From NCBI GenBank assembly GCA_028751875.1, contig CM054154.1, forward strand, positions 52,183,476 to 52,247,475: DNA of 64,000 bases, in the 5' to 3' direction. Of this stretch, positions 44,150 to 54,593 are shown in pieces. Each line of letters starts with the position of its first letter. Position 1 is the stretch's first letter. Origin of the DNA: Rapana venosa. Its lineage: Eukaryota > Mollusca > Gastropoda > Neogastropoda > Muricidae. Both the position numbers and the translations under genes were made by a program. Below the pieces are notes generated by a model. It was given only the letters and a program-made list of their open reading frames with translations. It was not told where the DNA came from and ran no database searches.

Positions 44150-44580
44150 TCCACAGGAGCACCGAACGATGCTACTAGTACCTTGCTGCACAATGCCTAC
44201 TCTTGTTTCCTGGAAAAACCTGACTCCTTTGCTCCTTTGCTTGCATATTGACTTTTCCTCCGCCTTCAACACCATCTAGCCCCATCTCTCAGCACTCCAG
44301 TTCCTTTCACTGAACGTCTGTCCTCGGCTCATTCTTTGGGTTATAAACTTTCTGATAAATGAGTGTGTCTAATTTATAAAAGCGGTATCAGCTGAAAAGT
44401 CAACATCTACTGGTTCTCCTCAAGGCACTGTTCTGCCTCCTATTCCTTTTCATGCTGAATTCTACTGACTGCACTGGTTCTGGTGATTATCCCACCACTG
44501 ATGACATATTCTGGTGATTCTGTTATCAAAGATCAGTCCAACTCTCATCCTGAGTATTCTGAACATTCTGGTATGAGAAC
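44150..44580 (+). pseudogene. LINE RT fragment (SSAFNTI / SPQGTVL type)
   Basis: Decayed plus-strand pieces read GAPNDATST/LHNAYSCFLE, LEKPDSFAPLL, DFSSAFNTI.PHLSALQF, NVCPRLILWVINFL, TSTGSPQGTVLPPILF and HILVILLSK. These are RT palm motifs (D-F-S-S-A-F-N-T, S-P-Q-G-x-V-L) of a LINE type distinct from the other families here. Stops are numerous. Confidence 0.55.
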
Positions 44581-44669
44581 AGAGCAACAGAGGGTCAACA
44601 GAAGAAGAAAAAAATAACAAGAGAAAGAGTTGGTCGATTTGTTGTGCACATGTGGGTGCACCCACACAC

Positions 44670-44933
44670 AGGGACGAGATAGCCTAGTGGTTAGAACATT
44701 GCGCTCGCAATCTGATGACTCGGGTTCAATTCCCATTCAAAGGGATATTTTCCCTTGGAGTTAACATCAGTGCAGACTCCACTCTCCCCAAAAGTCCTTC
44801 GGATGAGACACTATTCAGGATTTTTGGGGGGCGTCTGTTAGGGCACACTGCCCACATCATTTTGTGGCAATTTTGAAAAAAAAATGCAGGAATCCCGCAA
44901 GGGTGAACTCTAGAATCAACACTGTATTTCCAT
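44670..44933 (+). mobile_element. SINE-B, type 1 tail
   Basis: The tRNA-like head gggacgagatagcctagtgg contains a box A-like TAGCCTAGTGG, and GGGTTCAATTCCC is box B. The body has gagttaacatcagtgcagactccactctcc and the tail has gggcacactgcccacatca, tttgtggcaatttt and gaactctagaatcaacactg. It shares head and body with the SINE at 46348 but has a different tail. Confidence 0.85.
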
Positions 44934-45116
44934 TTCCCCCCTTCATCAGCTGTCCTTAAAGTCTGTTCACAACAAAAGATTAAAAAAAGAAAAACAGTAA
45001 GGGGGTGGTGGTGGTGGATGACCTTCAGGAAAAAATGTAGAGCTGTAAATACCATCAACGTAACACTGTAACTAGGGCAAAATTAAAACAATGAAGAAAA
45101 ACTATTATCGATTGAT

Positions 45117-46110
45117 TTACTTATAAAAACGAAAAATCAACCACAGCTTTTCTGAGGTAGGAAAAAAAGGCATATGTGTGTGACTGTATGTGTGCGTGTT
45201 GTGTTTTAGTTCATTTAGACAGTTGCCCACATTAGGTTTTGTTTTACCAATCCAACATTTGTAAACATAGAACTTTGCTAACAGTATTATTAAGTCGAAC
45301 ACTTCATCAGTTGTTGTAATTGCATCTGTGCCAAAAAGCACTATTTCCACATTAAGGTCCAGTCTCTCGCAATGATAGCAGTTGTGTTTTATAGTCACTT
45401 CAAGTTCTTTCCAGAAATTCTGTACATACTGACACTCCCATAAATAATGGTTTATCGTGTCCTTTTCCTTGCCACAAAAATTGCACTTGTCATTATCTGT
45501 AACTTTCATTTTCTTTAATATTTTGTTTCTGACTAATATTCGATAACAAATCTTTATTTGAAACCATTTCAATTTAATTTCTTTAATTTTATTAGTCAAT
45601 TTTAATACTCCTGCAAGTCTATTGGAAATGTTAAGCTGTCTGTCAAGAATTTCTATTTTACTAATTATTTCATCATAATAAATACGGGATCCTTTACCAG
45701 CTTTTTAATATAATCTCTAGAGCATTGGTCCTTTCTTTACTAAAGTTGTCATCCAGTTTTATATTTTTCATTCTCGCATAGTCTTGGATCGGTCGCAAAC
45801 AGCTAATATAATGCAAAAAGTTAATGTTAGTACCTAATTTGTTTGATAAATTCTTATGAGTTATGAAATCACCATTATCTTGCATTAAGTGTTTAACCAA
45901 AAATAATGTTTGTGCCCACTTTTCATGATATATGCATTAGTCTCCCACTTTAAATTTTTCATTGTGAAATTTTTTTTCTGCCAATAACTGTTGCTTATCC
46001 TTCGGATCCACTTGTCTGCAAAATGTTTCATATGAGTGAAACATGTCTTTCCAAAATGCATTGGTTTTAAATTTTGAAAACAGATTTGGGCCCATCCAAT
46101 CTAGATCATA
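45117..46110 (-). pseudogene. L1/Tx1-group LINE C-terminal fragment
   Basis: The minus-strand frame 45599-45117 reads LKWFQIKICYRILVRNKILKK, CNFCGKEKDTINHYLWECQYVQNFWKELE. This is the zf-RVT-type tail (C-x2-C...H-x3-W-x-C...FW) of L1/Tx1-clade LINEs. Upstream, 45900-45694 reads LSNKLGTNINFLHYISCLRPI. More decayed relatives extend to about 46110. RT catalytic motifs are absent. It is the only L1-group element in the window. Confidence 0.65.
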
Positions 46111-46347
46111 TTAGTGAAAATTACTTGTCAAATAGATGTATAAGAATTATAACTATCTGGTTATTATGCCTAGAGCAAAAATATAACTCTACTTCTGGTT
46201 ATTCCAAAATTTAAAAAAGAAAAGATTTCATCTCCATATTGATGTGTATGTGTTTGTGCATGTGTGTATGTGCATGTATGTTTTGTTCTACTACCACTAC
46301 CACCATGACCACTTTCACCATCCTATAACACACACACACACACACAC

Positions 46348-46680
46348 GGGACGGGGCAGCCTAGTGGTTAGAACATTGCGCTTGCAAGCTGATGACCCGG
46401 ATTCGATTCCCATTCAAGGGATATTTTCCCCTGGAGTTAACATCAGTGCAGACTCCACTCTCCCTAAAAGTCCTTCCAATGAGACTATAAACCAAGGCAC
46501 ATGTTAAAATCCTGTTCCGCTTTTTGTAAGAGTAGGCCATTGTGAGCTGGTGGGAACAGATGACAGAATTTACAAAACCGCATACACACGGGGACTGGAT
46601 GTAAATAAGTACGTAAGTGCTTATTCCATTATCATCGCTATAAAACAATAATATAGATAAAAAATAAAAATAAAAAAAAC
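46348..46680 (+). mobile_element. SINE-B, type 2 tail
   Basis: The head gggacggggcagcctagtgg and box B GGATTCGATTCCC are followed by the same body as the 44670 SINE up to about gagactataaacc. Then a different tail runs (cacatgttaaaatcc, gtaagagtaggccattgtgagctggtgggaacagatg, cgcatacacacggggactgg, tgcttattccattatc) and ends in an A-rich stretch. A short CA repeat precedes it. Confidence 0.85.
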
Positions 46681-46850
46681 ACACACACACAGAGTGTGCA
46701 CTGACATAATTTATTCTGCTTAGATGCAGTGCAGGCCTACATGATTTTTCTATTCCAATGTATGGTATGACACAGTTTTATGATGTATGACAGAGAACAA
46801 ACTTTGTCGTTTTGATATTTATTAGATGTGCACTTTTGTTTTTTCCTCAG

Positions 46851-46982
46851 ATGAGCTGGACATGTTTATCATGGGTATCATCTTCTCAAACATGCATAAA
46901 GGCCCTACAACTGTGAACAGCAAGAAGAAAGAGCAGGAGCGAGTGTGGACAAGAACGGTCTACACATGGATTTCCTTATGAG
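46851..46982 (+). pseudogene. Exon-like fragment of a DUF7869-type protein (tentative)
   Basis: A 132-bp segment follows tttgttttttcctcag and is followed by GAG|GTATGT. It reads DELDMFIMGIIFSNMHKGP, SKKKEQERVWTRTVYT, then needs a shift into HGFPYE. The pattern ELDxxIMG..., K-K-x-R-x-x-x-x-T-Y, H-G-F-P is the N-terminal layout I associate with the same proteins as the 23408 fragment. Splice-like edges could mean it was exonised or that the source element had introns. Confidence 0.35.
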
Positions 46983-47254
46983 GTATGTTTGTTTAAATTG
47001 TTAATAATTATTGTATAGTTTAAAGACTCAAAATCAAATACACGTCAGATTGTTTTTCCTTTCTTGGGTGCAGGGTAAGCACCTTCTCTTCTTTCAGTGT
47101 TGAGATTTGGCAGTTTCTGTTTCAAATAATTTTGTTTTGAAGATGGTTGTATTGCACCTTGACTTTGTTTCTCAGGGAAGGGGGGTCTGTTTGGATAATT
47201 GTCAGTGCTTTAACCTTCCCCGTATGTCACCTTCTTTTCGACGGGCCATACTTC

Positions 47255-47770
47255 TGTGGGTACAGCAACCCATGTTTTTTGAGAAGGTATAAACCCGCTA
47301 CCATACCTCCTGGGTGTACAGCAGCCCATGGTTTTACAGTAGGCATAACCCGCTACCATACCTCCTGGGTGTACAGCAACCCATGGTTTTACAGTAGGCA
47401 TAACCCGCTACCATACCTCCTGGGTGTACAGCAACCCATGGTTTTACAGTAGGCATAACCCGCTACCATACCTCCTGGGTGTACAGCAACCCATGGTTTT
47501 ACAGTAGGCATAACCCGCTACCATACCTCCTGGGTGTACAGCAACCCATGGTTTTAGAGTAGGCATAACCCGCTACCATACCTTCTGGGTGTACAGCAAC
47601 CCATGGTTTTAGAGTAGGCATAACCCGCTACCATACCTTCTGGGTGTACAGCAACCCATGGTTTTAGAGTAGGCATAACCCGCTACCATACCTTCTGGGT
47701 GTACAGCAACCCATGGTTTGTGAGAAGGTATAACCTGCTACCATACCTCCTGGGTGTACAGAAGTCCTAT
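47255..47770 (+). repeat. 55-bp tandem repeat, about 9 units
   Basis: Unit starts are visible at 47270, 47325, 47380, 47435, 47490, 47545, 47600, 47655 and 47710. The unit contains cccatggttttacagtaggc and ctaccatacctcctgggtg. Inner units differ at one or two positions (tacagt or tagagt; cctcc or ccttc), which form two blocks. The first and last units are more diverged. Confidence 0.95.
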
Positions 47771-47809
47771 AAACCATCACCCAACAAGTAAAGCACAACG
47801 AAAACCTGC

Positions 47810-47987
47810 TGACCAGTCAAGAAAAGGAAGCTCAGATGGTACGGACATGTGACAAGATCAGATGGGCTCTCCAAGACCATACTGCAAGGAACAGTGCAGG
47901 GGAAGAGAAGGCAAGGCAGGCTGAAGAAGAAATGGGCAGACAACATCAATGAATGGACTGGGAAGAGCTTCTCCACAACCCAGGCAC
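47810..47987 (+). pseudogene. LINE-epsilon C-terminal fragment
   Basis: Reads RKRKLRWYGHVTRSDGLSKT, ILQGTVQGKRRQGRLKKKWA, DNINEWTG. This is the same tail as at 12384-11983. It is truncated on both sides, by the satellite and by the LINE-alpha tail. Confidence 0.75.
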
Positions 47988-50900
47988 TTAATAATAATAA
48001 TAAATGGAATTTATGTAGCACTATATTTTGCAAAAAGAAATACAAAGCGCTTGCATTCAACAACCCCTACACATACAACCAATAACAATTAACAAAGTTA
48101 ACAAATTTGAATGTACATAAATGCGCTCTCACACACACACACACAAAGGTAATACATTTTGGCAGGGTGATGGGATTTTGGCTGTTTTAGGCAGGGATAG
48201 ATTTGAGATGAAACAAGAGGGGGGAAATCAGATTTGGAATAAATGTCTTGAGGTTGGATTTTAAAAGTGTCATAAGTAGGCTTTTGGTGAAGGAAGAAAG
48301 GGAGATCATTCTAGATCACTGAGAAAGAGCGACATCCAACAGTGGATTGGTTGAATCTAGGTATTCCTAAGCACAGGGTATCTGCAGTAGAGCGGAGGGA
48401 ACGAGAAGGAGTGCATAGGTGAAGACATTCACAGAGGTAGGAGGGAGCTGTTTTGTGGAGACATTTGTAACAGAGGGTACTGATCTTACAGCTTACTCTC
48501 TGTGGCACAAGCAGCCAGTGAAGAGATTGCAAGAGAGGAGCTATGTGCTCAAATTTTCTCTTTCTGAGGACAAGTCGAGCTGCAGAGTTTTGTATACATT
48601 GAAGGGAGTGGACTGATGATGCTGGCAGACCAGCCAGAAGAGAATTGCAATAGTCCAGACGTGAAAGAATGAGAGAGGCGACTAGTTTGGATGTTGCATC
48701 AGTGGACAGGTACTTTTGAATTGCACCAATACGCCGTAATTGATAGTAGCATGACTGACAGGTCTGGGTGATGAAGTTTTGCATGGAGAGTGTGTTGTCC
48801 ATAACAACCCCAAGATACTTCACACCAATGGATAGAGGAATTGACATACTGAATTCTAGTGAAGCTGATGTGAAGGGAGAGAGTTTGTGTTTGGTCCCTA
48901 CAAGCATGGCTTTGGTTTTGTCTGGATTTAGCTGTAACTTGTTCTGTATCACCCAGTTTTGGATATCTTGAAGGCAGTGTTCCATATTTGTCAAGAGAGA
49001 AGGCAGATTTTCAGGTGTATCCCTGCTAAGAATCTGAGAGTCATCAGCATAGAAATGAACGTTGATCTGATGATGGTTTATTATATGTGAAAGTGGAGCA
49101 GTGTAGAGAGTGAAAAGAACAGGGCTGAGAACTGATCCCTGTAGGACTCCACATTCCAGTTTGGTAGGTGATGATTGAATCTTGTCTATTGAAACTATGT
49201 AGAATTGGCCTGTAAGGTATGAACTAAACCAGGTGAGGGCTGTGCCTGTACTACCAGACGTGTTTTTGAGATGGAACAGAAGAATTCAGTGGTCTATGGT
49301 GTCAAAGGCTACAGACAAGTCGAGAAGAATCTAAGTCAGAAGCATGTAGAAAAGTGTTTAAGATGTGGACTAGGGTGGTCTCGGTGCTGTGGTTGGCATG
49401 ATAGGCATACTGGAAAGGTGGAAGAGGGCTATTGGAATTAAGGTGGCTGATGAGTTGTTTCAAGGACTTTAGAGATAGAAGGTAGGTTAGAAACTGGTCT
49501 GCAATTCTTCAGAATGTTAGGGTCTACGTCATGCTTTTTGAGAAGAGGTGTAACTATTGCAGTTTTGAAATCTGATGGAAAAATTCCTGAAAGAAGGGAT
49601 GAGTTTACTATTTTCGTGATAGTGGGTATAAGCTGTGGAATGCACTGAGTGAGAAGAGAAGCAGGTACAGCATTGGGATCGTAATTTTTTTATTTTCATT
49701 TCTTTCAGAATTGTCTTGATTTCTTTCTTGCTTGTTGGGTGAAATAAATGGGAAGGAATGCCAGTGAATAGGGGATCAGGGGGAGCAGGTTGGAAAGAAG
49801 TCTGATCCAGTCTGGAGCGAATGTTTTAGACTTTGTTGGAGAAGAATGAAGAAAATATAGCAGGAAGTTCAGAGTGACTGTGGACAGTCTGCAGAGGGCT
49901 TGCCTTTGCAGATCCTAGAAGAGTTGAGGTGAGGGAAAAAGAGATTTCATGGACATAGCATCAAGAACTTGAGCAGAGTAATACTTTGTCTTTGCTGAAT
50001 GGATTAAGGTTTTAACTTTGTTGATTTGTTTTCAAAAGAGCTGTTTATTTATTTCAGTTTTTGTTTTTTTGTCCATTGTCACTCGAGTTGTCAGTGTTTG
50101 CGCTTTGCGAGCAGGATATCATGGGTGTACCATGGAGCGCAGGGCCTATCAGGAAGAATGAGGTCAGTGGGAGGTGTGTGCTCATCGATCAGTTGGCTAA
50201 GAACAGTGTAGTAGTGTTTGGAATGGTCAGTGTGGACAGGGATTTGTGATAGGTGTTCAGCAGCTTGGGTAGAGAAAGTTTGAATATCTATGGCCTTAAG
50301 AGTGCGACAGGTGACGGACTTTTTCTTTTTGATAGTCCTTGCAATGTTGAGAAAGAAAAGAATGGCAGAATGGTCAGAAAGCAGTTGATTAGTGACAGAT
50401 ACAAACATGACGAGATCAAGTGAAACATCACTGATGAGCCAGTCTAAAATATGACCTGATATATGTGTAGCTTCATTTACCAGCTGGGACAGAAAGTGGT
50501 TTGACAGAGAAAGACGCTTGACATCAGGAGAAGACTGGTTGTCAAAGCGGAAGTTTAAGTCGCCAAGAATAATAAACTTCTTGGGAGAGAGGCTGAAGTG
50601 ATCAAGGAGTGACAGGAATTCTTGATGAAAAAGAGAAGATGTCAGATTGTTTTTACGGCTGGGAGGTGGGCGGTAAAGGCAGCAGAAAGTGGCAGAATGG
50701 CCGGGTAGGTTGAGGTTGAGTTCACAGACTTCGAAAGATTCCGGTGAGAAAGGGAGGGAGTGGCAGAATGAAAGAGCCGGATGCAGTGTGTCCTTGTAAA
50801 CGACAGCGATGCCAGTTCTACGGGAGAATCTGGGGAAGGAAAGAGTCTTACAGCCAGGTGGTGTTAGCTGTTTTATCATAGGTTCATGGCCTTGTTGTTT

Positions 50901-51690
50901 TAACCATGTTTCTGTGAGAAAAGTTATATCTAGGTTTTGTTCAGATAAAATCTTAAAGAAAATCAGCCTTTCCATCTGGGCAGACAGATTGTACATTGTG
51001 CAGACAGATGTGAAGAAGATTTGAAGGAAACGGAGAGGTTGAAGGAGAAAGTGGTGAATTAGGACAAGGACCTGAGGAAGAAGATGAAGGCGATGGCAGA
51101 TAAGTAGACAGTTGGAGAACAGACAAGAGTTTCCATGGTGAGCCAGGTGTGGAGGGTGGTAAAGGAACTGAGTCAGGCAGGGGATCTGAATCTTCATACA
51201 CAGCATGAAGCGCAAGGATTAGGTTGAAGAACAGTATTGTCAGAGTCACACATAGAGAAGGAATCAACAACTGGGGGAAGCATGTCACGGGGCAGCCTGG
51301 TCAGTGGTTACGGAAGTGACGTCAGAGGTGAGGGGGGAGACACGTGGAGGCCGGGCACACTGCAGGCGATGACGTCTGCCTGCACGTGTTCCTCTTCCGG
51401 TTTTTCTGTGATTAATACCCAGGTTGAAATATGTCGTTTTGTTTCTTCAACAAGACTGTCATGTTTTCCGGCAAATTTCACGTAAGAACAATACTCTCAT
51501 ATTTGCAGGGGGGTGTGTCATCGGGGTGGAGTGAGGAAATCAGGATGGTGATGGTGGGGGTGGTTGAAGTTTGTGAGACACGTGCAGTTTATCAGGCTAC
51601 AGCAGGGTCAGGCCCACAACCACCACAAATAGAGCCAACTGGTGCAACGTTCGTCACTGCAGTACCCCTACGACCCTGCAGGGGGGTATA
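47988..51690 (-). mobile_element. LINE-alpha copy, 3' end to 5' leader
   Basis: Starts (minus 3' end) with (AAT)n and atggaatttatgtagcactatattttgc. The C-terminal frame 48994-48311 is open for 227 codons: WVIQNKLQLNPDKTKAMLVG, NSAARLVLRKRKFEHIAPLL, HWLLVPQRVSCKISTLCYKC, LRSTADTLCLGIPRF. The RT catalytic Y-A-D-D is near 49040. The endonuclease frame 51215-50091 is 374 residues: FLTETWLKQQGHEPMIKQ, RTGIAVVYKDTLHP, ILGDLNFRFDNQSS, HILDWLISD, LSDHSAILF. The APE signatures (E in LTETW, GDLN, SDH) are intact. Frameshifts break the RT at about 49100-49900. Upstream, 51240-51690 contains CGGCGPDPAVA and may be the ORF1 end. Confidence 0.9.
50091..51215 (-). CDS. LINE-alpha APE endonuclease domain
   Basis: An uninterrupted 374-residue frame on the minus strand. 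After a Pro/Ser-rich leader it reads LHICLHNVQS-like sequence (in the neighbouring frame), LNLDITFLTETWLK (catalytic Glu), GIAVVYKD, FCCLYRPPP, KKFIILGDLNFRFDN (Asp/Asn), HISGHILDWLIS and TNQLLSDHSAILF (Asp-His). All four hallmark motifs of the exonuclease-endonuclease-phosphatase fold are present. The enzyme nicks target DNA to prime reverse transcription. The frame then enters the linker (TPPTDLILPDRPCAPWYT) and breaks. Confidence 0.85.
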   Translation of the reverse strand: MRFMLCMKIQIPCLTQFLYHPPHLAHHGNSCLFSNCLLICHRLHLLPQVLVLIHHFLLQPLRFLQIFFTSVCTMYNLSAQMERLIFFKILSEQNLDITFLTETWLKQQGHEPMIKQLTPPGCKTLSFPRFSRRTGIAVVYKDTLHPALSFCHSLPFSPESFEVCELNLNLPGHSATFCCLYRPPPSRKNNLTSSLFHQEFLSLLDHFSLSPKKFIILGDLNFRFDNQSSPDVKRLSLSNHFLSQLVNEATHISGHILDWLISDVSLDLVMFVSVTNQLLSDHSAILFFLNIARTIKKKKSVTCRTLKAIDIQTFSTQAAEHLSQIPVHTDHSKHYYTVLSQLIDEHTPPTDLILPDRPCAPWYTHDILLAKRKH

Positions 51691-51954
51691 GGAGCAGATG
51701 AGATGATGTTTAGGCCATATGTTTATTGACAAAGTCAGGAAATTTCAGCGCAGCAGCATGAACAGTTCCCGAGTTATAGAGCAAAATATAGGGGTCTGGG
51801 TGAAAATACACCAACGAGGTGCGGGAAATTAATTAATTTAGTTTCTGTGGTGTGCGTGTGTTTTACATCTAGCTCCCATGTGCATGTGCAGTCTCGATTC
51901 TAGGAATTCAAAAATAGGGGCCCCAAGGGCCCTTTAAAATGAATAAAAGGGGGC
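51691..51954. other. Spacer
   Basis: No gene. A short SINE-B tail-like word (acatctagctcccatgtgc) occurs near 51867-51885. Confidence 0.4.
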
Positions 51955-52377
51955 ATTACCCCCACTCTGCCCCATAAAAAAGGGGACAAGTAGTATTTGC
52001 TTACAGTACCCTCAGTACTCTTAGTTTCTGCAATTTTTCAAGAAAGAGAAACAAATCAAACAGGCAGATACATAGGCAGAAAGGATAAAATATTCACCTT
52101 AAGTGTAATCTGTAGTAAGCACTTGTGACAGAGAGGGGGGGAGTCAAAGAGTGGGAGGAGAAGGGAGGGAGGGGGAGAGAGAAGAGGGGGGGAGGGGTAG
52201 AGGGGAAGGGGGGAGAAAGAGACAGAGAGAGGGGAAAGAGGGGAGAGAGAGAGAGAGAGGAGTGGGGTCCAAGTCAAATTTGTATTTTCACAGAGTTGGG
52301 GGATAGGTATAGATGAGAAGAGGTAGAAGCCAATATCAAAGTGGTTTTTTTCTCTCTCCCCTAGGTGGAATAATGAG

Positions 52378-52456
<79 letters not shown>
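51955..52456 (+). repeat. Composite repeat X-(GA)n-Y-(GA)n, copy 2
   Basis: Module X (51964-52130), an impure GA/GGGA tract (52131-52262), module Y (52263-52355) and a pure GA tract (52380-52456). It has the same order as 29984-30420. The LINE-beta 3' end begins directly after. Confidence 0.75.
52380..52456 (+). repeat. (GA)n microsatellite at LINE-beta 3' boundary
   Basis: About 77 bp of pure AG, immediately followed by ctcgaaagatttattcac, the LINE-beta 3' end. Confidence 0.95.
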
Positions 52457-52458
<2 letters not shown>

Positions 52459-53283
52459 CGAAAGATTTATTCACAAAAAGGCCATTGATCCATACATGAA
52501 GGGGGATTGCCGAGCTGCTTAGTGTTTTAGTGAGAAAAATAAGGAGGCACAACCCCCCCCCCCCCCCCCCCCCCCACAAAAAAACAAAACCCAAAACAAA
52601 ATGTTATTGTATAACCACAACCACCACAATAAAAATCAGTAACAAAAAATATGACTTAAGAAACCAAGATATCTCTTATTCTAAAGGCTTTACACAAATA
52701 TAAAGCAAGGCTGCGCACAATCTCAGGCACTCATCCATATGCAGAATCTTAATCCAATATCTAATGCATCTTACAGCAGCATTAACAGAGAGAGGATATC
52801 TATTGGTTTCACTATAAACAAGATCATTAGGTGTGCGTCTATCTAAACCTAAAACCTGCTTTAAAGCAAAGAGGTGCACTGATTCACAATGTGCTACAGC
52901 TGCATCCAGTCCCCAAATTTCCGCGCCATATAACACAGTGGGTTGTATTTGTACATCAAACATCTTAATGAACAAGTCAAAAGCCTTATTATGCAATAAT
53001 CATAGTTTTATCAAAACAGTTAACAAGCTTCTTTTACCTCGACTTGCCAGATCTTTACATGCAGTTGTGAAACTAAGCTTAGTAGAAAAACAGATTCCTA
53101 GATATTTATATACATTAATCACAGGCATGACTTTTCCATTGTACAGCCATTTTTCATGAGCAGCTAATTAACCACCTTTTCTGAATACAACAATATTACT
53201 CTTATTCAGATTAACCTTAAGATCAAGTGCTGTTGCAGCACTGCTTAAGCTATTCAACTGCTGTTGTAAGCGTACAACGGTTT

Positions 53284-53440
53284 CAGATAATAATAATAAT
53301 GTATGGAATTTATATAGCGCTGAATCTTGTAAAGCAACAAATCAAAGCGCTCAGATAATTAAAAAAAAATTTTTTTTTTATCGAGGATAATGGAATAAGC
53401 ACTCATGTGCTTTTTTTTACATCTAGTCCCCGTGTGTATG
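53284..53440 (-). mobile_element. LINE-alpha 3' end plus SINE-B tail, nested in LINE-beta RT
   Basis: (ATA)n and gtatggaatttatatagcgctg (LINE-alpha terminus) at 53286-53352 are followed by tcgaggataatggaataagc and tacatctagtccccgtgtgt (SINE-B tail) at 53378-53436. Both interrupt the LINE-beta RT just beside the D-D codons at about 53440. The word cagataat repeats at 53283 and 53353. Confidence 0.6.
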
Positions 53441-54593
53441 CGGATGACATCATCAGCAAGCAGAAGAAGAAACAATTCTGTGAAATCTTGGGGGAAAGTG
53501 GCACTATGCTTACCCTTATTAACGACTTCTATGGCTAACTCATTGATGAAACAGAAAACAAAAGAGGGCTACATACATTACCCTGTTTGACTCCAGTGGT
53601 GCTGTATATTATGTCCGCAAGCTTAGATCCACATCTTATTCTGCTTCCGACATTCTGATACATAGCTCTCAAATAACGTAATAATTTACCCTTCACACCA
53701 TTTTCAGGAGAATAGGCCATAACAAGTTTCTATTAACAGAATCAAATGCCTTTTCAAAGTCAATAAATGCTACATAGAGCTTACGGTTATGAGCAAACTG
53801 TTTCTGGACAAATGCAAGTAAAATAAACATATGATCTATAGTGGAATACCCCCTCTTAAAACCAGCTTGGTGTTCACCTGTAATGTTGTTTTTCTTAACC
53901 CATTCCTGTAACCTATTATTAATGATGGTACTATACAGCTTACTACTTATATCACTAAGAGAGATTCCCCTGTAGTTATTGGGGTTATCAACATCACCTT
54001 TTTTGTGTAATGTTAGTTATCTGGAAAAAGACCATTATCAAAGATATTGTTGAATAATTTTAGCAGAAAAAGTACAACATTTTCACCTCCATTTTTTAGC
54101 AAATCTCCGATGATTTGATCTGGACCAGCTGCTTTATCATGTTTAAGTTTTCTAAGTGCCAATAATATTTCATCTTTTGATATGGGACGATCAAAATCTT
54201 CCTCAGTTTCTTCATAGTCACCATCAGAGTTCATGGAGTTGTCTACTGAGTCTTTCACTAGCAGGGTTTTGAAGTGCTGAAACCATCTGTCGACAGATAT
54301 ACTATTCTTTGGCTGACTCTAAATGAAGCCTTCTTAATATTCTTCCAGAACTTAACTTGAGAAGTGATTGAAGACATCATATCTGCAAGTAATGTCTTGT
54401 TATACTCTTTGTTTTTCCTTTCAAGCATGTATTTATATTCCCTTCTTGTGATACAGTACAAGTTTTTGTCTCCATTCTTTAACATTTTTCGGTAAGACTT
54501 CAAAAGTTCTCTGACCCTACATTTCATTCTGTTACATTCATTATCAAACCATGTATCATTTGATAGACTTTTATTGATATGAACCTGTTTCTT

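Noticed and set aside
44670..44745. Possible functional tRNA gene at SINE-B heads (also 46348 and 42546)
   Set aside because: Repeated with the same downstream body and lacking proper acceptor pairing, which fits SINE heads.
47255..47770. CRISPR-like array
   Set aside because: Units are contiguous 55-bp tandem repeats with no spacers, in a eukaryotic genome.
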